Assembly: GCF_003853645.1 (NCBI RefSeq)
Contig: NZ_QTPO01000007.1
Location: forward strand, 124,001-188,000
DNA length: 64,000 bases
Direction of reading: 5' to 3'
Source of the DNA: Burkholderia sp. Bp9143
GTDB lineage: Bacteria > Pseudomonadota > Gammaproteobacteria > Burkholderiales > Burkholderiaceae
Part shown: piece after piece, positions 36,462 to 47,014 of the stretch
Position numbering within the stretch: position 1 is the stretch's first letter
How the letters are laid out: every line of letters begins with the position of its first letter
Made by a program: the position numbers and the translations under genes
Notes under the pieces: model-generated
The model's database searches: none
What the model saw: the letters and a program-made list of their open reading frames with translations, nothing else
Told to the model about the DNA's origin: nothing

Positions 36462-36791
36462 TCACCGCACCGCCAGCGCGGGCGCGGTCTGAAGCTCGAC
36501 GGGAAGATCGTTGTCGGCGGCGAACTGCATTGCGAAGTCGAACGCGTCGGCGCACACGTCGCGCAGTTCGTCCGACACGAACAGGCATTTGGCGCCGTCG
36601 TCGACGATCGGCATCGCGAGCCGCGACAGCGCGCACGGATAGCCGGGCCGCCGCTCGCCGACGAACAGCGTGATGACGCCCGCGAGCCGTTCGGGCCAGT
36701 CGCTCGGGCGGAAGGTTTTCTGCGCGCGGGTCACGCCGCGGATCAGGTGGCCGTCGATACGGCCGCGTTCGGTGATGTCGATGCGATCCAT
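36462..36791 (-). CDS. DUF3579 family protein
   Basis: This 109-residue cytoplasmic protein of the DUF3579 family is common in beta-proteobacteria. Typical segments are GRTFRPSDW-like KTFRPSDWPERLAGV, YPCALSRLAMPIVDDG and CLFVSDELRDVCADAFDFAMQFA (named in part). Function unknown. It follows the dctD-like gene by 25 bases and may be at the end of that transcript. The ATG at 36791 is placed by homology. Confidence 0.8.
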   Translation of the reverse strand: MDRIDITERGRIDGHLIRGVTRAQKTFRPSDWPERLAGVITLFVGERRPGYPCALSRLAMPIVDDGAKCLFVSDELRDVCADAFDFAMQFAADNDLPVELQTAPALAVR

Positions 36792-36816
36792 GCTGGGGTG
36801 CGTATCCTCGTTCGCG

Positions 36817-38167
<1,351 letters not shown>

Positions 38168-38178
<11 letters not shown>

Positions 38179-40063
38179 GCTCTGTCCTTTGTTGCGGCGT
38201 CGCCGCCGCGAATTCGATGGTGAACTGCGCGCCGCCTGCGTCGCGGTTCGTCGCGGCGATCTTCGCGCCGAACGCCTCGACGATGCGCGACGTGATCGCG
38301 AGGCCGAGCCCGAGACCCTGGCCGCGCGGCTTGGTGGTGACGAACGGCTCGAACAGGTGCGGCAGCACCTCGGGCGCGATGCCGGCGCCGCTGTCGGCCA
38401 CCGTGAAGCGCACGCGGCCAGCCTCGTCCGCCTCGTCCGCATTGGCGGCTTCGATGACGATGCGCCGCACGGGCGCGCCGTGCACCGCGTCGAGCGCGTT
38501 GCCGAGCAGGTTCACGATCACCTGCTGCAACTGGCTCGATTCCGCGGACACCGTGGTGCCGGGCGCGATGTTCACGTCGAGCTGCACGCCTTCGTCGCGG
38601 ATCCGCGCGTCGTAGATGAGCCGCGCATGCGCGACGGCCTCGTTCAGCGACACGGCGACGCGCTCGACGTCGGGCTTGCGCGCGAAGGTCTTCAGCTCGC
38701 CGGTGAGCACGGCCATGCTGTCGACCAGCTTGCCGATCCGTTCGAGATTGGCGTAGGCCGGTGCCGGCTGGCCGCGCTCGAAGAACGTGCGCGCGTTGTC
38801 GCACAGCGTGCGGATCGCGACGAGCGGCTGGTTCAGCTCGTGCGTGAGGCCGGCGGCCATCTGCCCGAGCACCGCGAGCTTGCCGGCGTGCACGACTTCC
38901 TGCTGCGAATCGCGTAGCCGCTGCTCGGTGCGTTCGCGTTCGGCGATCTCGCGCTGCATCCGCTCGTTCGCGGCCGTCAACGCGGCCGTGCGCTGCGCGA
39001 CGGTCAGCTCGAGCTGGTCGTTCGCGCGGCGCAGCGCGTCCTGCGCGTTCAGCCGCGCGACGATCGCCCGGCGGCGCTGGATCGCGTAGCCGACCAGCAG
39101 CGCGGCAATCAGGAACGCGCCGGTGACGAACACGAACGCGGTCTGCTGCTGGCGCCGCGCGCTGGCGATGTCGAGCAGCACCATCAGCGAATCGCCGGCC
39201 TGCGGCGCGGGGCGCGACATCACGAGATAGCGCGTGTTGCGGCCGGCGTGACGCGGGTCGGGGAACGTGCCGAACCACGCGGCGGCGCTGCGATCGCCGA
39301 TGTGGCGGTACGGCAGCACGTCGACCGTGCGGCCCGCGTATTGCCGCGACGCCTGGATGTCGCGCTGCTGCTGCGCGGTGATCGGGCGCAGCGCGGTGAA
39401 TTTCCACGCCGGCTCGGTCGAGATCACGACCACGCCGTTGCCGTCGACCACCATCGCCGCGACGCCCGGCGCGCGCCACGCGGATTCGAGCGGGTCGACG
39501 CTGATCTTCACCGCCGCCGCGCCGATCGGCACGCCGTCGTCGCGCACCGCGCTCGCGAAATAGACGCCCGGCACGCCGGTATTGGTGCCGATCCCGAAGA
39601 AGCGGCCGCTGCCGTGTGCCAGGGCATCCTTGAAGTACGGCCGGTACGACACGTTGGTGCCGACGAAGCTGATCGTCTCGTTCCAGTTGCTGGCGGCGAT
39701 CACTTCTCCGCGCAGGTCGATCACGTCGACGGCACCGCTGCCCGCGTCGCGGTTCACGGCTTCGAGATAGGTGTTGACCGAATGGACGAGATCGGGCGCG
39801 TCGTGCGGTGCGGCCTTCAGCATCGCGCGGACGCTGTCCTGCCGCGCGACCAGGCCGGGCAGGATCTCGAAGCGGCCGAGCTCGCTCTTCAGGCTCGACG
39901 CATACAGGTCGAGCCGGTGCGCGCCGGTTTCCTCGAGCGCGTCGATCGCGCGTTCCCACGCGAAATCGACGGCCGCGCCCGCCACGCCGACATACAGCAC
40001 GGCGGCCGACGCCCAGCCCCACCACGGGATTCCCTTGAAGCTCTTCTGCACGTTCGCCCTCAT
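38168..40063 (-). CDS. DctB-type sensor histidine kinase
   Basis: This 631-residue membrane sensor has a transmembrane segment at about 15-35, a periplasmic tandem-PAS/Cache sensor domain (about 40-290, with VDVIDLRGEVIAASNWN and FGIGTNTGVPGVYFAS), a second transmembrane segment at about 300-320, a coiled-coil linker, and a kinase core. The H-box is AGLTHELNQPL, with N, G1 and G2 boxes NLLGNALDAV, DSGAGI and GQGLGLGLA. The sensor type binds C4-dicarboxylates in DctB. Here the linked transporter is of the 2-hydroxycarboxylate family, so citrate, malate or lactate are likely ligands. Confidence 0.9.
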
Positions 40064-40194
40064 CGAAGCCCGCAACCGGTCGTCAGCAACCGGCCCTCCG
40101 CGACCGCCCCGCTGGAACGACGCGCGCCGCGCGCCGGCAGAGCCGGCGGCGGCGCGTGCGAAGCAGCCTGCGCGACGGTGCGCGCAGCGGCGCG

Positions 40195-41559
40195 TCATCC
40201 GAAGTGCGCGACCAGGATCAGCGTCACCGTGACGACGATCGCGCCGCCGATGCGCGTCGCGATCTGCGCGAACGGCATCAGCTGCATCCGGTTCGCGGCG
40301 GTCAGGATCGCGACGTCGCCGGTGCCGCCTTGCCCGCTGTGGCAGGCGTTCACGATTGCGGTGTCGATAGGGTACATCTTCAGCAGGCGTCCGACCACGA
40401 AACCGGTGCCCATCAGTGTCGCGACGGTCGACACGATCGTGACGACGTTGACGATCGTGAAGGCGGCGGTCAGCTTGTCCCACGGCGTCATCGCGACGCC
40501 AATCGCAAACAGCAGCGGATACGTGACGGCGGTCGAGAAGAACTTGTAGACGACGAACGCGCCTTCCTGCAGCGGCGGCGACACCGCGCGCGCGAGCTTC
40601 ACCAGCACCGCGAGGAACAGCATTGCGACCGGTGCGGGCAGGCCGAACAGCTTGTGCGCCATCAGGCCGACGAGGTACAGCGTGATCGCCGTGATGCCGG
40701 CGCCCGCGATGTGCGTGACGTCGACGTGGCCGCGGATTTCCTCGTTTTCCGGCGTCATGTCGCCGCTTTCGCCGACCTGCAGGCGGCCGTTGCCGGTCAG
40801 GTGCGGCAGGCGCTTGCCGAGCATGTCGAGCGCGCCCGACAGGATGATCGCGGTCAGGCTGCCCAGCATCACCGGCGGCAGCACCATCGCGAACATCTCG
40901 CCCTGCGGCAGGTGCATCAGTTCCGAATAGCCGATCGACAGCGGAATCGCGCCTTCGCCGACGCCGCCCGCCATGATCGGCACGACGATGTACAGCAGCG
41001 TGTGGCGCGCGCCGAGGCCGAGCGCGGTGCCGACCGCCGTGCCGACGATCGCGGCCGCGACCGAGCCGGCGGCGAGCGGAATGAAGATCTTCACGAAGCC
41101 CTGGATCAGCACGCGCCGGTCCATGCTCAGAATGCTGCCGACGATGATCGACGCGATGAACAGGTACAGGAAGTTCGTCGACTTCGTGAACTCGACCGTC
41201 AGGTTCAGCACCGGCTTCGGCAGCACGTGGTAGTAGGTGAGCGCCGACGGCACGAAGGTCGCGAAGATCGCGGCCGCGCCGATGTTGCGCAGCAGCGGCA
41301 GCCGCTTGCCGAGTTCGGCGCAGGTGAAGCCGAAGAACGCGAGCACGGCGATCGCCATCGAGATTTCGCCGGGCACCTTGCCCGTGACCGCGAAACCGAC
41401 GATCAGCCCGAACAGGATCACGTAGACCGGCAGCGGGATGATGCCGATACGGATTTCCATGAGCTTCCACCAGCCTTCCGGCCAGAAGCGTTCGCGCGTG
41501 GCGGGACCGGCTTCGGCAATGGCCTCAGGACGGGATTGGGTATGGATAGAGGTCTGCAA
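40195..41559 (-). CDS. 2-hydroxycarboxylate transporter (2HCT/CitS family)
   Basis: This 454-residue secondary transporter has about eleven hydrophobic segments and the two reentrant-loop motifs of the family, GGVGEGAIPLS and HSGQGGTGD. Members carry citrate, malate or lactate in symport with Na+ or H+. The start is a TTG at 41559 with AGGAG 7 bases upstream; the next ATG, 33 codons later, would delete part of the conserved N-terminus. It lies upstream of, and is transcribed in the same direction as, the dctB/dctD-like pair after a 131-base gap, and its promoter is sigma-54 dependent. Confidence 0.9.
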   Translation of the reverse strand: MQTSIHTQSRPEAIAEAGPATRERFWPEGWWKLMEIRIGIIPLPVYVILFGLIVGFAVTGKVPGEISMAIAVLAFFGFTCAELGKRLPLLRNIGAAAIFATFVPSALTYYHVLPKPVLNLTVEFTKSTNFLYLFIASIIVGSILSMDRRVLIQGFVKIFIPLAAGSVAAAIVGTAVGTALGLGARHTLLYIVVPIMAGGVGEGAIPLSIGYSELMHLPQGEMFAMVLPPVMLGSLTAIILSGALDMLGKRLPHLTGNGRLQVGESGDMTPENEEIRGHVDVTHIAGAGITAITLYLVGLMAHKLFGLPAPVAMLFLAVLVKLARAVSPPLQEGAFVVYKFFSTAVTYPLLFAIGVAMTPWDKLTAAFTIVNVVTIVSTVATLMGTGFVVGRLLKMYPIDTAIVNACHSGQGGTGDVAILTAANRMQLMPFAQIATRIGGAIVVTVTLILVAHFG

Positions 41560-41620
41560 GACGTGTCTCCTGATGTTGGAATGCCTGCATGGCTTCGCGG
41601 CATCGTGTGCCGTCTATTAC

Positions 41621-41635
41621 GCAACCCCCGTGCCA
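41621..41635 (-). promoter_or_regulatory. Sigma-54 promoter of the 2-hydroxycarboxylate transporter gene
   Basis: On the minus strand the sequence reads TGGCAC-GGGGG-TTGCG, matching the -24/-12 consensus TGGCAC-N5-TTGCW at every fixed position except the last weak one. It ends 62 bases upstream of the TTG start. Confidence 0.85.
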
Positions 41636-41721
41636 GGAAGCCGGCCTGGCGGAATATTTTCAACGCATTGATTTATAAGGGATTTGTTTCGTCTGCGGAA
41701 AGGGTTGCCGCGATCGGCTGG

Positions 41722-41764
41722 CCGAGATTTCGGAATCCGCCCGTCGGTCAGGCCGAGATTTCGG
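41722..41764. promoter_or_regulatory. Pair of identical enhancer palindromes for an NtrC-type activator
   Basis: CCGAGATTTCGG occurs at 41722-41733 and again at 41753-41764, both inside an extended GGCCGAGATTTCGG repeat. The centres are 31 bases apart, three helical turns, and lie about 90-120 bases upstream of the sigma-54 promoter. This is the geometry of upstream activator sites for DctD-type proteins. Confidence 0.75.
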
Positions 41765-41981
41765 CCAAACGGCCGGCCGGCACCGGCCCGGGCATCGGAT
41801 CGCGCGCCATATCGCCGCACGCGATTTTCTTCGCATAATCGCTTCGTAGACCGCCCTCCCGCCGCTCTCTATCATCGGCTGACCTTTTCCGATGCGACGA
41901 CGACTGTCCGGAGAACGCCCGCGCGTTCGCCGCGGCGTCGCTCATCCGTCGATACCGTCTTTGGACAGGAGAGTGGTTCCC

Positions 41982-42812
41982 ATGCTGCATGCCGTTTTTT
42001 CCGCCCGCTTTTGCTCCGGCCGCGTGGCCCGCCTGCTGGCAGCGGCGCTGCTCGGCGTCGTGATGCTGAATGACGCCCGCGCCGACACCGCGCCATTGAA
42101 GGTCGGCCTCTCGACGAGCCCGCAGATCGACGCGCTGAAGATCGCCGCGAAGGAGGCGAAGGCGCAGGGCCTCGACGTGCGGATCGTCGAGTTCACCGAC
42201 TGGAATACGCCGAACGCGGCGCTCGCGAACAAGGACATCGACGTCAACTACTTCCAGCACATCCCGTTTCTCGAGAACGCGAAGAAGCAGGGCGGCTACG
42301 ACTTCGTCTCGATCGCGCCGGGCACGATCATGAAGATCGGCCTCTATTCGAAGAAGGTGAAGCGCTTCGACGAGTTGAAGGACGGCGCGCGCGTCGCGAT
42401 CGCGAACGATCCGGTGAACGGCGGACGCGGGCTGTTGCTGCTGCAGCGCGCGGGCCTCATCACGCTGAAGCCGGGCACCGATTACCGCGCGACGACGCAT
42501 GACATCGTGTCCAACCCGAAGCATCTGAAGATCATCCCGCTCGAGGCGTCGCAGCTCGCGCGCTCGCTCGACGACGTCGACCTCGCGCAGGGCTACCCGA
42601 GCTTCATCAAGCTCGCGGGCACGACCGACCCGAACAGCGCGCTGCTGTTCGACGGCACCGAGAACAAGAACTTCGCGATCCAGTGGGTCGTGCGGCCCGA
42701 GAGCGTGAACGATCCGCGCATCCGCAAGTTCATCGCGATCTACCAGCACTCGCCGGCCGTGCGCAAGGCGCTCGACAACGCGTTCGGCTCGCTGTACGCG
42801 ATCGCGTGGTGA
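41982..42812 (+). CDS. MetQ/NlpA family substrate-binding protein
   Basis: This 276-residue periplasmic binding protein has a signal peptide (about residues 1-34, ending NDARA) without a lipobox, unlike lipoprotein MetQ. The mature part has LKVGLSTSPQ, VEFTDWNTPNAALANKDIDVNYFQH-type features (DVNYFQHIPFLENAKKQGG, named in part) and NDPVNGGRGLLLLQRAGLI. The family binds methionine and related compounds. It is the first gene of a six-gene run with a MetN-type ATPase and MetI-type permease. Together with two monooxygenase-type genes, this suggests an organosulfur ligand rather than methionine itself. Confidence 0.88.
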   Translation: MLHAVFSARFCSGRVARLLAAALLGVVMLNDARADTAPLKVGLSTSPQIDALKIAAKEAKAQGLDVRIVEFTDWNTPNAALANKDIDVNYFQHIPFLENAKKQGGYDFVSIAPGTIMKIGLYSKKVKRFDELKDGARVAIANDPVNGGRGLLLLQRAGLITLKPGTDYRATTHDIVSNPKHLKIIPLEASQLARSLDDVDLAQGYPSFIKLAGTTDPNSALLFDGTENKNFAIQWVVRPESVNDPRIRKFIAIYQHSPAVRKALDNAFGSLYAIAW

Positions 42813-42822
42813 CGGGGGCGAC

Positions 42823-44241
42823 ATGACGACGGCGAACCGCAAGAAGATCCTGCTCAACGCGTTCAACATGAACTGCGTCGGGCACATCAACCACGGGCTG
42901 TGGACGCATCCGCGCGACCGCTCCGCGCACTACACCGATCTCGACTACTGGGCCGACCTCGCGAAGACGCTCGAACGCGGCAAGTTCGACGGGATCTTTC
43001 TCGCGGACATCGTCGGCGTGTACGACGTGTTCGGCGGCGGCCCGGACGCCGCGCTGCGCGAATCGGTGCAGGTGCCCGTCAACGATCCGCTGCTGCTCGT
43101 GCCCGCGATGGCGCAGGTCACGCAACATCTGGGCTTCGGCGTGACCGCGAACCTGACCTACGAGCCGCCTTACCTGTTCGCGCGCCGCATGTCGACGCTC
43201 GATCACCTGACGAAGGGGCGCGTCGGCTGGAACATCGTGACCGGCTATCTCGACAGCGCCGCGCGCGGCATGGGCCTCGCACAGCAGATCGGCCACGACG
43301 ACCGCTACGAACGCGCGGACGACTACATGGACGTCGTCTACAAGCTGTGGGAACAGAGCTGGGACGACGACGCGGTGATCCGCGACGCGCAGGCGCGCGT
43401 GTTCGCGCAGCCGGGCAAGGTGCGGCGCGTGAAGCACGACGGGCCGTTCTATTCGGTCGACGCGATTCACCTGAGCGAACCGTCGCTGCAGCGCACGCCA
43501 GTGCTGTACCAGGCCGGTTCGTCCGCGCGCGGCGTCGAGTTCGCGGGGCGGCATGCGGAGTGCGTGTTCGTGAACGGACAGAGCAAGACCGCCGCGCGCG
43601 CGGCGGCGCTGGATATTCGCGCGGCCGCCGCACGGCAGGGGCGCGACCCGGCATCGATCAGGATCTTCGCGGGCGTGAGCGTCGTGACCGCCGAGACCGA
43701 GCGGCTCGCGCGCGCGAAGTTCGACGAATACCGGCGCTACGCGAGCCCGGAAGCCGGCCTCGCGCATTTCGCGAGTTCGACCGGGATCGACTTCGCGAAG
43801 TACGGCCTCGACGAGCCGATCTCGTACGTGAAGACCGATTCGATCCAGTCGGCCGTCGACGCGATCTCGCGCAAGAGCACGACCGGCACGTGGACCGTGC
43901 GCCGGATGCTCGAACAGATGTCGCTCGGCGGCCGTTATGCGCCGATCGTCGGTTCGCCGTCGCAGGTCGCGGATGAACTGCAGTCGTGGATCGACGAGAC
44001 GGGCATCGACGGTTTCAACCTGACGCGCACCGTGATGCCCGAGTCGTTCGAGGATTTCGTCGACTGGGTCGTGCCCGAACTGCAGAACCGCGGCATCTAC
44101 AAGGAAGACTACGACCCCGCACCGACGCTGCGCGAGAAGCTGTTCGGCGCCGGCGCGCGGCTGCCGGCCTGGCACACGGGCGCGCGGCACCGGCCGGCTG
44201 CCGTGCCGGCGACGGAAGCCGCGCATCCCGCGCATGCATGA
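42823..44241 (+). CDS. NtaA/SnaA/DszA (DmoA) family FMN-dependent monooxygenase
   Basis: This 472-residue bacterial luciferase-like enzyme uses reduced FMN and oxygen from a separate reductase. The N-terminal ILLNAFNMNCVGHINHGLW and FDGIFLADIVGVYD, and TNLTYEPPYLFARRMSTLDHL-type region (VTANLTYEPPYLFARRM), place it with the nitrilotriacetate, pristinamycin, dibenzothiophene sulfone and dimethyl sulfide monooxygenases. Start at 42823, 11 bases after the binding-protein stop. No flavin reductase is in the cluster. The likely role is cleaving C-S or C-N bonds in an imported compound. Confidence 0.9.
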   Translation: MTTANRKKILLNAFNMNCVGHINHGLWTHPRDRSAHYTDLDYWADLAKTLERGKFDGIFLADIVGVYDVFGGGPDAALRESVQVPVNDPLLLVPAMAQVTQHLGFGVTANLTYEPPYLFARRMSTLDHLTKGRVGWNIVTGYLDSAARGMGLAQQIGHDDRYERADDYMDVVYKLWEQSWDDDAVIRDAQARVFAQPGKVRRVKHDGPFYSVDAIHLSEPSLQRTPVLYQAGSSARGVEFAGRHAECVFVNGQSKTAARAAALDIRAAAARQGRDPASIRIFAGVSVVTAETERLARAKFDEYRRYASPEAGLAHFASSTGIDFAKYGLDEPISYVKTDSIQSAVDAISRKSTTGTWTVRRMLEQMSLGGRYAPIVGSPSQVADELQSWIDETGIDGFNLTRTVMPESFEDFVDWVVPELQNRGIYKEDYDPAPTLREKLFGAGARLPAWHTGARHRPAAVPATEAAHPAHA

Positions 44242-44259
44242 ACGTGACGGAGCGAAGCG

Positions 44260-45453
44260 ATGACGCAATTGTTCGATACGCTGGGTTTCATCGAGACGTC
44301 CGCCGTGCGGGCCGGCGCCGGTGTTGGCGCAGAGGCGCATGAGTCGCATGACGAATCGGCCGCACGCGCCGACGGCACCGCCGTGTCGCTCGCGCACGTC
44401 GGCAAGGTGTTCGCGACGCCGCGCGGCCAGGCTGCCGCGCTGCGCGACGTGACGCTCGACGTGCGGCGCGGCGAGGTGTTCGGCATCATCGGCCGCAGCG
44501 GTGCCGGCAAGTCGACCCTGCTGAGGCTCGTCAATGGCCTCGAACGCCCGAGTTCCGGCACCGTGCGCGTGCAGGGCGTCGACGTCGGCGCGCTCGACGA
44601 GGACGGGCTCGTCGCGCTGCGGCGTCGCACTGGCATGGTGTTCCAGCATTTCAACCTGCTGTCGGCGAAGACGGTGTTCGAGAACGTCGCGCTACCGCTG
44701 AAGATCGCTGGTGTGCCGAAGGCCGAGCGTACGCGCAGGGCCGAGGCGCTGCTCGACCTCGTTGGGCTTGCCGCGAAGCGCGACGCGTATCCGGCGAGCC
44801 TGTCGGGCGGCCAGAAGCAGCGCGTCGGCATCGCGCGGGCGCTGGTGCACGACCCGGAGGTGCTGCTGTGCGACGAGGCGACGTCGGCGCTCGATCCCGA
44901 GACGACGCAAGCGATCCTCGCGCTGCTCGCCGACATCAACCGCCGCCTCGGGCTGACGATCGTGCTGATCACGCACGAGATGGAAGTGATCCGCGCGGTG
45001 TGCGACACGGTCGCGGTGATCGAACAGGGCGAGGTCGTCGAAACGGGCCCGGTGTGGCGCGTGTTCGGCGATCCGCGTCACGGCGCGACGCGCGCGCTGC
45101 TCAGCACGCTCGTGCACGACCTGCCCGCCGAACTGGCCGCGCGCGTGCGGCCGTTGCCCGAGCAGGCCGCGCTGCCTGACGGCGCGCAGGTCGTGCTGGA
45201 CGTCCGCTATACGGGCGAAAGCGGCGGTGAGCCGGACGTCGGCGCGCTCGCGGCGGCGCTCGGCGGCTCGGTGCGCTTCCTGCACGGCGGGATCGAGCGG
45301 ATCCAGGGGCGTGCGCAAGGGCGTCTCGTGATCGCGGCATCGCCGCGCGCGGACGACGCGCGGGAGTCGCCGGCACACGGCTGCGCGGTCGCCGCGTTGC
45401 TCGAACACGCGCGCCGCCATGCGAATCACGCGGAGGTGCTCGGCTATGTTTGA
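44260..45453 (+). CDS. MetN-type ABC transporter ATPase with C-terminal NIL domain
   Basis: This 397-residue ATPase has Walker [10 protein letters not shown], signature [15 protein letters not shown], Walker [14 protein letters not shown] and the H-loop ITHEMEV. Residues about 315-390 form the NIL regulatory domain seen in MetN, where methionine inhibits transport. A 40-residue N-terminal extension (to [14 protein letters not shown]) is longer than in standard MetN and of unknown purpose. GGAG precedes the ATG at 44260. It overlaps the permease gene by 8 bases. Confidence 0.92.
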   Translation: MTQLFDTLGFIETSAVRAGAGVGAEAHESHDESAARADGTAVSLAHVGKVFATPRGQAAALRDVTLDVRRGEVFGIIGRSGAGKSTLLRLVNGLERPSSGTVRVQGVDVGALDEDGLVALRRRTGMVFQHFNLLSAKTVFENVALPLKIAGVPKAERTRRAEALLDLVGLAAKRDAYPASLSGGQKQRVGIARALVHDPEVLLCDEATSALDPETTQAILALLADINRRLGLTIVLITHEMEVIRAVCDTVAVIEQGEVVETGPVWRVFGDPRHGATRALLSTLVHDLPAELAARVRPLPEQAALPDGAQVVLDVRYTGESGGEPDVGALAAALGGSVRFLHGGIERIQGRAQGRLVIAASPRADDARESPAHGCAVAALLEHARRHANHAEVLGYV

Positions 45454-46102
45454 ACTCTGGTGGCCCGAACTGCTGGACGCGATCCGCGACACGCTGTCGA
45501 TGGTCGCCACCTCGGCCGCGATTGCGGCGCTGATCGGCATCCCGCTCGCGGTGATCCTCGTGACGACCGCGCCCGGCGGCATTTACGCGCGGCGCGGCGT
45601 GAACGCGGTGCTCGGCGCGCTCGTCAACGTGTTCCGCTCGACGCCATTCATCATCCTGCTCGTCGCGCTGCTGCCGTTCACGCGCGTGCTGATCGGCACG
45701 ACGATCGGTGTGTGGGCGGCTGTCGTGCCGCTGTCGATCGCCGCGATTCCGTTCTTCGCGCGGATTGCCGAAGTGAGCCTGCGCGAAGTCGATCGCGGGC
45801 TGATCGAGGCCGCGCTCGCGATGGGCGCGAAACGCCGCCACATCGTGTGGCACGTGCTGTTGCCGGAGGCGCTGCCCGGCATGCTCGGCGGGTTCACGAT
45901 CACCGTCGTCGCGCTGATTGGCTCGACCGCGATGGCGGGCGCCGTCGGCGCGGGCGGGCTCGGCGATCTCGCGATCCGCTATGGCTATCAGCGTTTCGAC
46001 ACCACCGTCATGGTGACCGTGATCGTGATCCTGATCGCCCTCGTTTCGGCCGTGCAAATCACGGGCGACCGCCTGGTCCGACGCGTGACCCGGCGTACCT
46101 GA
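45446..46102 (+). CDS. MetI-type ABC transporter permease
   Basis: This 218-residue inner-membrane permease has five hydrophobic segments and the cytoplasmic coupling loop [25 protein letters not shown] (EAA motif, named in part). It begins inside the end of the ATPase gene (ATGTTTGA), indicating coupled translation. With the preceding ATPase and the MetQ-like protein it forms a complete importer. Confidence 0.92.
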   Translation: MFELWWPELLDAIRDTLSMVATSAAIAALIGIPLAVILVTTAPGGIYARRGVNAVLGALVNVFRSTPFIILLVALLPFTRVLIGTTIGVWAAVVPLSIAAIPFFARIAEVSLREVDRGLIEAALAMGAKRRHIVWHVLLPEALPGMLGGFTITVVALIGSTAMAGAVGAGGLGDLAIRYGYQRFDTTVMVTVIVILIALVSAVQITGDRLVRRVTRRT

Positions 46103-46156
46103 GCGGTGCCACGAGCGCCGGCTCTTTTCATTGAAGACCCTGAGAGAACGATACCC

Positions 46157-47014
46157 ATGACCTTGCCCATCGGCGCGCCGCGCGAATGGAACGGACAATT
46201 CGAGGAAGCACTGTTTCTGGACGTCGCACGACGCCATCGTCCCGGTTTCCCGGACAAACTGGCGACGCCGCCGCGCGAGCCGCGCAGCGAAGACGAGCTC
46301 GCCGCCGTCGCCGACTACTACACGAAGATGGCGTCGCACGACCTGTTCATCGTGCAGGTCGTCGCGAAGGCGATCGACACGCTGTTCCGCGACGATCCGC
46401 ATTTCCAGCTGATCCTGTCGCGCCAGCTCGGCGACGACGGCGCGCACGCGGTGATCGGCCGCGAGCGCGTGACCGAACTGACGGGTCGCGATCCGCTGCC
46501 GGAAGTCGAGCGGCTCGTCGCCGCGCACTGGGTCCGCATCGGCGATATCGCGGTGCGCGACGTCGCGGGCTTCCTCGCGTTCGAATGGCATTACGAACTG
46601 CACATCCTCGCGAAGCTGTGGATCCAGCGCAAGACCGGCCGCATCGCCGACGGCGCGATGCGCGAGCACGGCGAGAACCGGATCCGCCCGGACGAGGAGT
46701 GGCACCGCGTGCAGATCGTCCAGTGGTGGTTCGACACGTTGAACGCGCTGCCGGCCGCCGAGCGTGACGCGCTGATCGACAGCGTGATCGCGGCCGACGA
46801 GGAAACGCAGGTGCGGCTCGACGGCTATCTGCATGACGAATACGCGCATACCGCGCACGTGTTCGGTGCGGATATCGCCGAATACCGCGCGATCTACGAC
46901 GACTGGCGGCGCGAGATCCTGTCGCGGCTGACCGGCCGCCGGCTCGGCGCGCTGGCGCCGCTGTCGGTTGAAGTCGTTGCGCACGAAACCCTCGCACAGG
47001 AAGCCGTCGCATGA
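46157..47014 (+). CDS. Ferritin-like/all-helical metal-binding protein of unknown function
   Basis: I do not recognise this 285-residue soluble protein with certainty. It is mostly helical and carries repeated acidic-histidine pairs on helices: FEWHYELH, DEEWHRVQ and HDEYAHTAH, plus GDDGAH. These resemble the ExxH pairs of ferritin-like di-iron proteins, so a metal-dependent oxygenase or accessory role is plausible. It lies between the importer genes and the DszC-like gene, overlapping the latter by 4 bases, so it is probably part of the same catabolic function. The ATG at 46157 follows a GAGAG site. Confidence 0.55.
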   Translation: MTLPIGAPREWNGQFEEALFLDVARRHRPGFPDKLATPPREPRSEDELAAVADYYTKMASHDLFIVQVVAKAIDTLFRDDPHFQLILSRQLGDDGAHAVIGRERVTELTGRDPLPEVERLVAAHWVRIGDIAVRDVAGFLAFEWHYELHILAKLWIQRKTGRIADGAMREHGENRIRPDEEWHRVQIVQWWFDTLNALPAAERDALIDSVIAADEETQVRLDGYLHDEYAHTAHVFGADIAEYRAIYDDWRREILSRLTGRRLGALAPLSVEVVAHETLAQEAVA

